From NCBI GenBank assembly GCA_947303825.1, contig CAMYZK010000115.1, forward strand, positions 1-7,417: a stretch of 7,417 nt of DNA. Direction: 5' to 3'. The position numbers were made by a program, and so were the translations under genes. Shown here piece by piece: positions 6,442-7,417 of the stretch (position 1 is the stretch's first letter; each line of letters opens with the position of its first letter). Source of the stretch: an uncultured Prevotella sp. GTDB lineage: Bacteria; Bacteroidota; Bacteroidia; Bacteroidales; Bacteroidaceae. The notes below the pieces were generated by a model that worked only from the letters and a program-made list of their open reading frames with translations, was not told the DNA's origin and did not search any database.

Positions 6442-7417
6442 ATGGTAGATTACAAGACTTTGGGCCTCGTGAACACCCGTGAGATGTTCAAGCGTGCCAT
6501 CAATGGCGGTTATGCCATCCCCGCATTCAACTTCAACAACATGGAGCAGCTGCAGGCCATCATCAAGGCCAGCAGCGACCTTAAGAGCCCCGTCATCCTG
6601 CAGGTGTCGAAAGGTGCCCGCAACTATGCCAATGCCACGTTGCTGCGCTACATGGCACAGGGTGCTGTAGAGTATGCCAAGGAGCTGGGTTGCAAGCATC
6701 CTGAGGTGGTGCTGCACCTTGACCATGGCGACAGTTTCGAGACATGTAAGAGCTGCATCGACTATGGCTTCTCCAGCGTGATGATCGACGCCAGCCACCT
6801 GCCTTTTGAAGAGAATATCGCCCTTACAAAGAAAGTGGTAGACTATGCCCACCAGTTCGATGTGACTGTTGAGGCCGAGCTGGGCGTACTCGCCGGTGTT
6901 GAGGACGAGGTGTCGAGTGCTGAGAGCCACTACACCAAGCCCGAGGAGGTTATCGAGTTCTCACAGCGTTCTGGCTGCGACTCTCTGGCCATCTCTATCG
7001 GTACCAGTCACGGTGCCTACAAGTTCACTCCCGAGCAGTGCACCCGCGACCCGAAGACCGGTAAGCTCGTGCCACCGCCACTGGCATTCGACGTGCTCGA
7101 CGCCGTGATGAAGGAGCTGCCCGGATTCCCCATCGTGCTGCACGGTTCTTCTTCTGTTCCACAGGAGTATGTCGACGAGATCAACGCCCTGGGCGGCAAG
7201 CTGCCCGATGCCATCGGTATTCCCGAAGAGCAGCTGCGCCTCGCCTCAAAGAGTGCTGTCTGCAAGATTAACATCGACTCTGACAGCCGTCTGGCCTTCA
7301 CTGCTGCCGTTCGTCGCGTGCTGCACGACAAGCCAGGTGAGTTCGATCCCCGTAAGTTCTGTGGCCCTGCCCGCGACGAGATGGAGAAGATGTACAAGCA
7401 CAAGATCAAGGAAGTGC
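6442..7417 (+). CDS. fba: Class II fructose-1,6-bisphosphate aldolase (3' end outside window)
   Basis: Cytoplasmic metal-dependent aldolase that interconverts fructose-1,6-bisphosphate with glyceraldehyde-3-phosphate and dihydroxyacetone phosphate in glycolysis and gluconeogenesis. The frame is open from the ATG at 6442 to the window end, giving 325 residues; related Bacteroidetes enzymes are about 330-335, so only the last few residues are missing. TIM-barrel active-site motifs are intact: LHLDHGDSFE (91-100), with catalytic D94 and zinc ligand H95; VEAELGVLAGVED (143-155); GTSHGAYKF (187-195), with metal ligand H190; LHGSSSVP (233-240), with metal ligand H234; and the phosphate-binding INIDSDSR (276-283). 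Class I aldolases lack these. A tagatose-bisphosphate aldolase is a related alternative but less likely for a singly placed gene of this length. It has its own promoter, and its codons end mostly in C or G, as expected of a strongly expressed glycolytic gene. Confidence 0.96.
   Translation, partial: MVDYKTLGLVNTREMFKRAINGGYAIPAFNFNNMEQLQAIIKASSDLKSPVILQVSKGARNYANATLLRYMAQGAVEYAKELGCKHPEVVLHLDHGDSFETCKSCIDYGFSSVMIDASHLPFEENIALTKKVVDYAHQFDVTVEAELGVLAGVEDEVSSAESHYTKPEEVIEFSQRSGCDSLAISIGTSHGAYKFTPEQCTRDPKTGKLVPPPLAFDVLDAVMKELPGFPIVLHGSSSVPQEYVDEINALGGKLPDAIGIPEEQLRLASKSAVCKINIDSDSRLAFTAAVRRVLHDKPGEFDPRKFCGPARDEMEKMYKHKIKEV

Noticed and set aside
6406..6930. A 174-residue open frame on the - strand opposite the aldolase gene.
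   Set aside because: It is the antisense shadow of a strongly biased coding region; the + strand frame carries all the class II aldolase active-site motifs.

Overview
The window looks like chromosomal DNA from a Bacteroidetes bacterium, most plausibly of the Prevotella/Bacteroides group. Four things suggest this: none of the five visible start codons has a Shine-Dalgarno sequence; a TAnnTTTG-type -7 promoter element lies before the aldolase gene; the aldolase and valyl-tRNA synthetase resemble the forms I associate with this phylum; and a Na+-pumping biotin-dependent decarboxylase is encoded with a separate small biotin carrier. The genus is an inference, not something the sequence proves.

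All six genes lie on the + strand. (1) 2-1801 is the C-terminal two thirds of valyl-tRNA synthetase (valS), cut by the window start. (2) 1810-3486, only 8 bases later, is a complete AspT/YidE-family (aspartate:alanine exchanger, AAEx) membrane transporter with two central TrkA-C (RCK_C) domains. (3) 3535-4584 is an OadG-type decarboxylase subunit with an unusually large N-terminal part: a signal peptide and a lamin-tail-like domain predicted to lie outside the membrane, then one membrane helix and a cytoplasmic tail. (4) 4621-5079 is a biotin carrier protein with the EAMKM biotinylation motif. (5) 5116-6267 is the OadB-type beta subunit that moves Na+. (6) A 174-base gap holds a hairpin terminator and a promoter, followed by 6442-7417, a class II fructose-1,6-bisphosphate aldolase missing only its last residues.

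Genes 3-5 together make the membrane and biotin-carrier parts of a Na+-translocating decarboxylase. The free-standing biotin carrier fits the methylmalonyl-CoA decarboxylase layout (succinate to propionate) better than the classical oxaloacetate decarboxylase, whose biotin domain is fused to the alpha subunit. No alpha (carboxyltransferase) gene is present here, so it must be encoded elsewhere or be shared. The neighbouring AAEx-family carrier may handle a dicarboxylate or amino acid linked to this pathway, but that is inference. The terminator at about 6294-6332 closes the block, and the aldolase starts a new transcription unit.

Most of the window is core metabolism. I found no mobile element, CRISPR array, tRNA or rRNA. 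The least ordinary points are the lamin-tail/OadG fusion and the pairing of an AAEx transporter with a decarboxylase cluster that lacks its alpha subunit.
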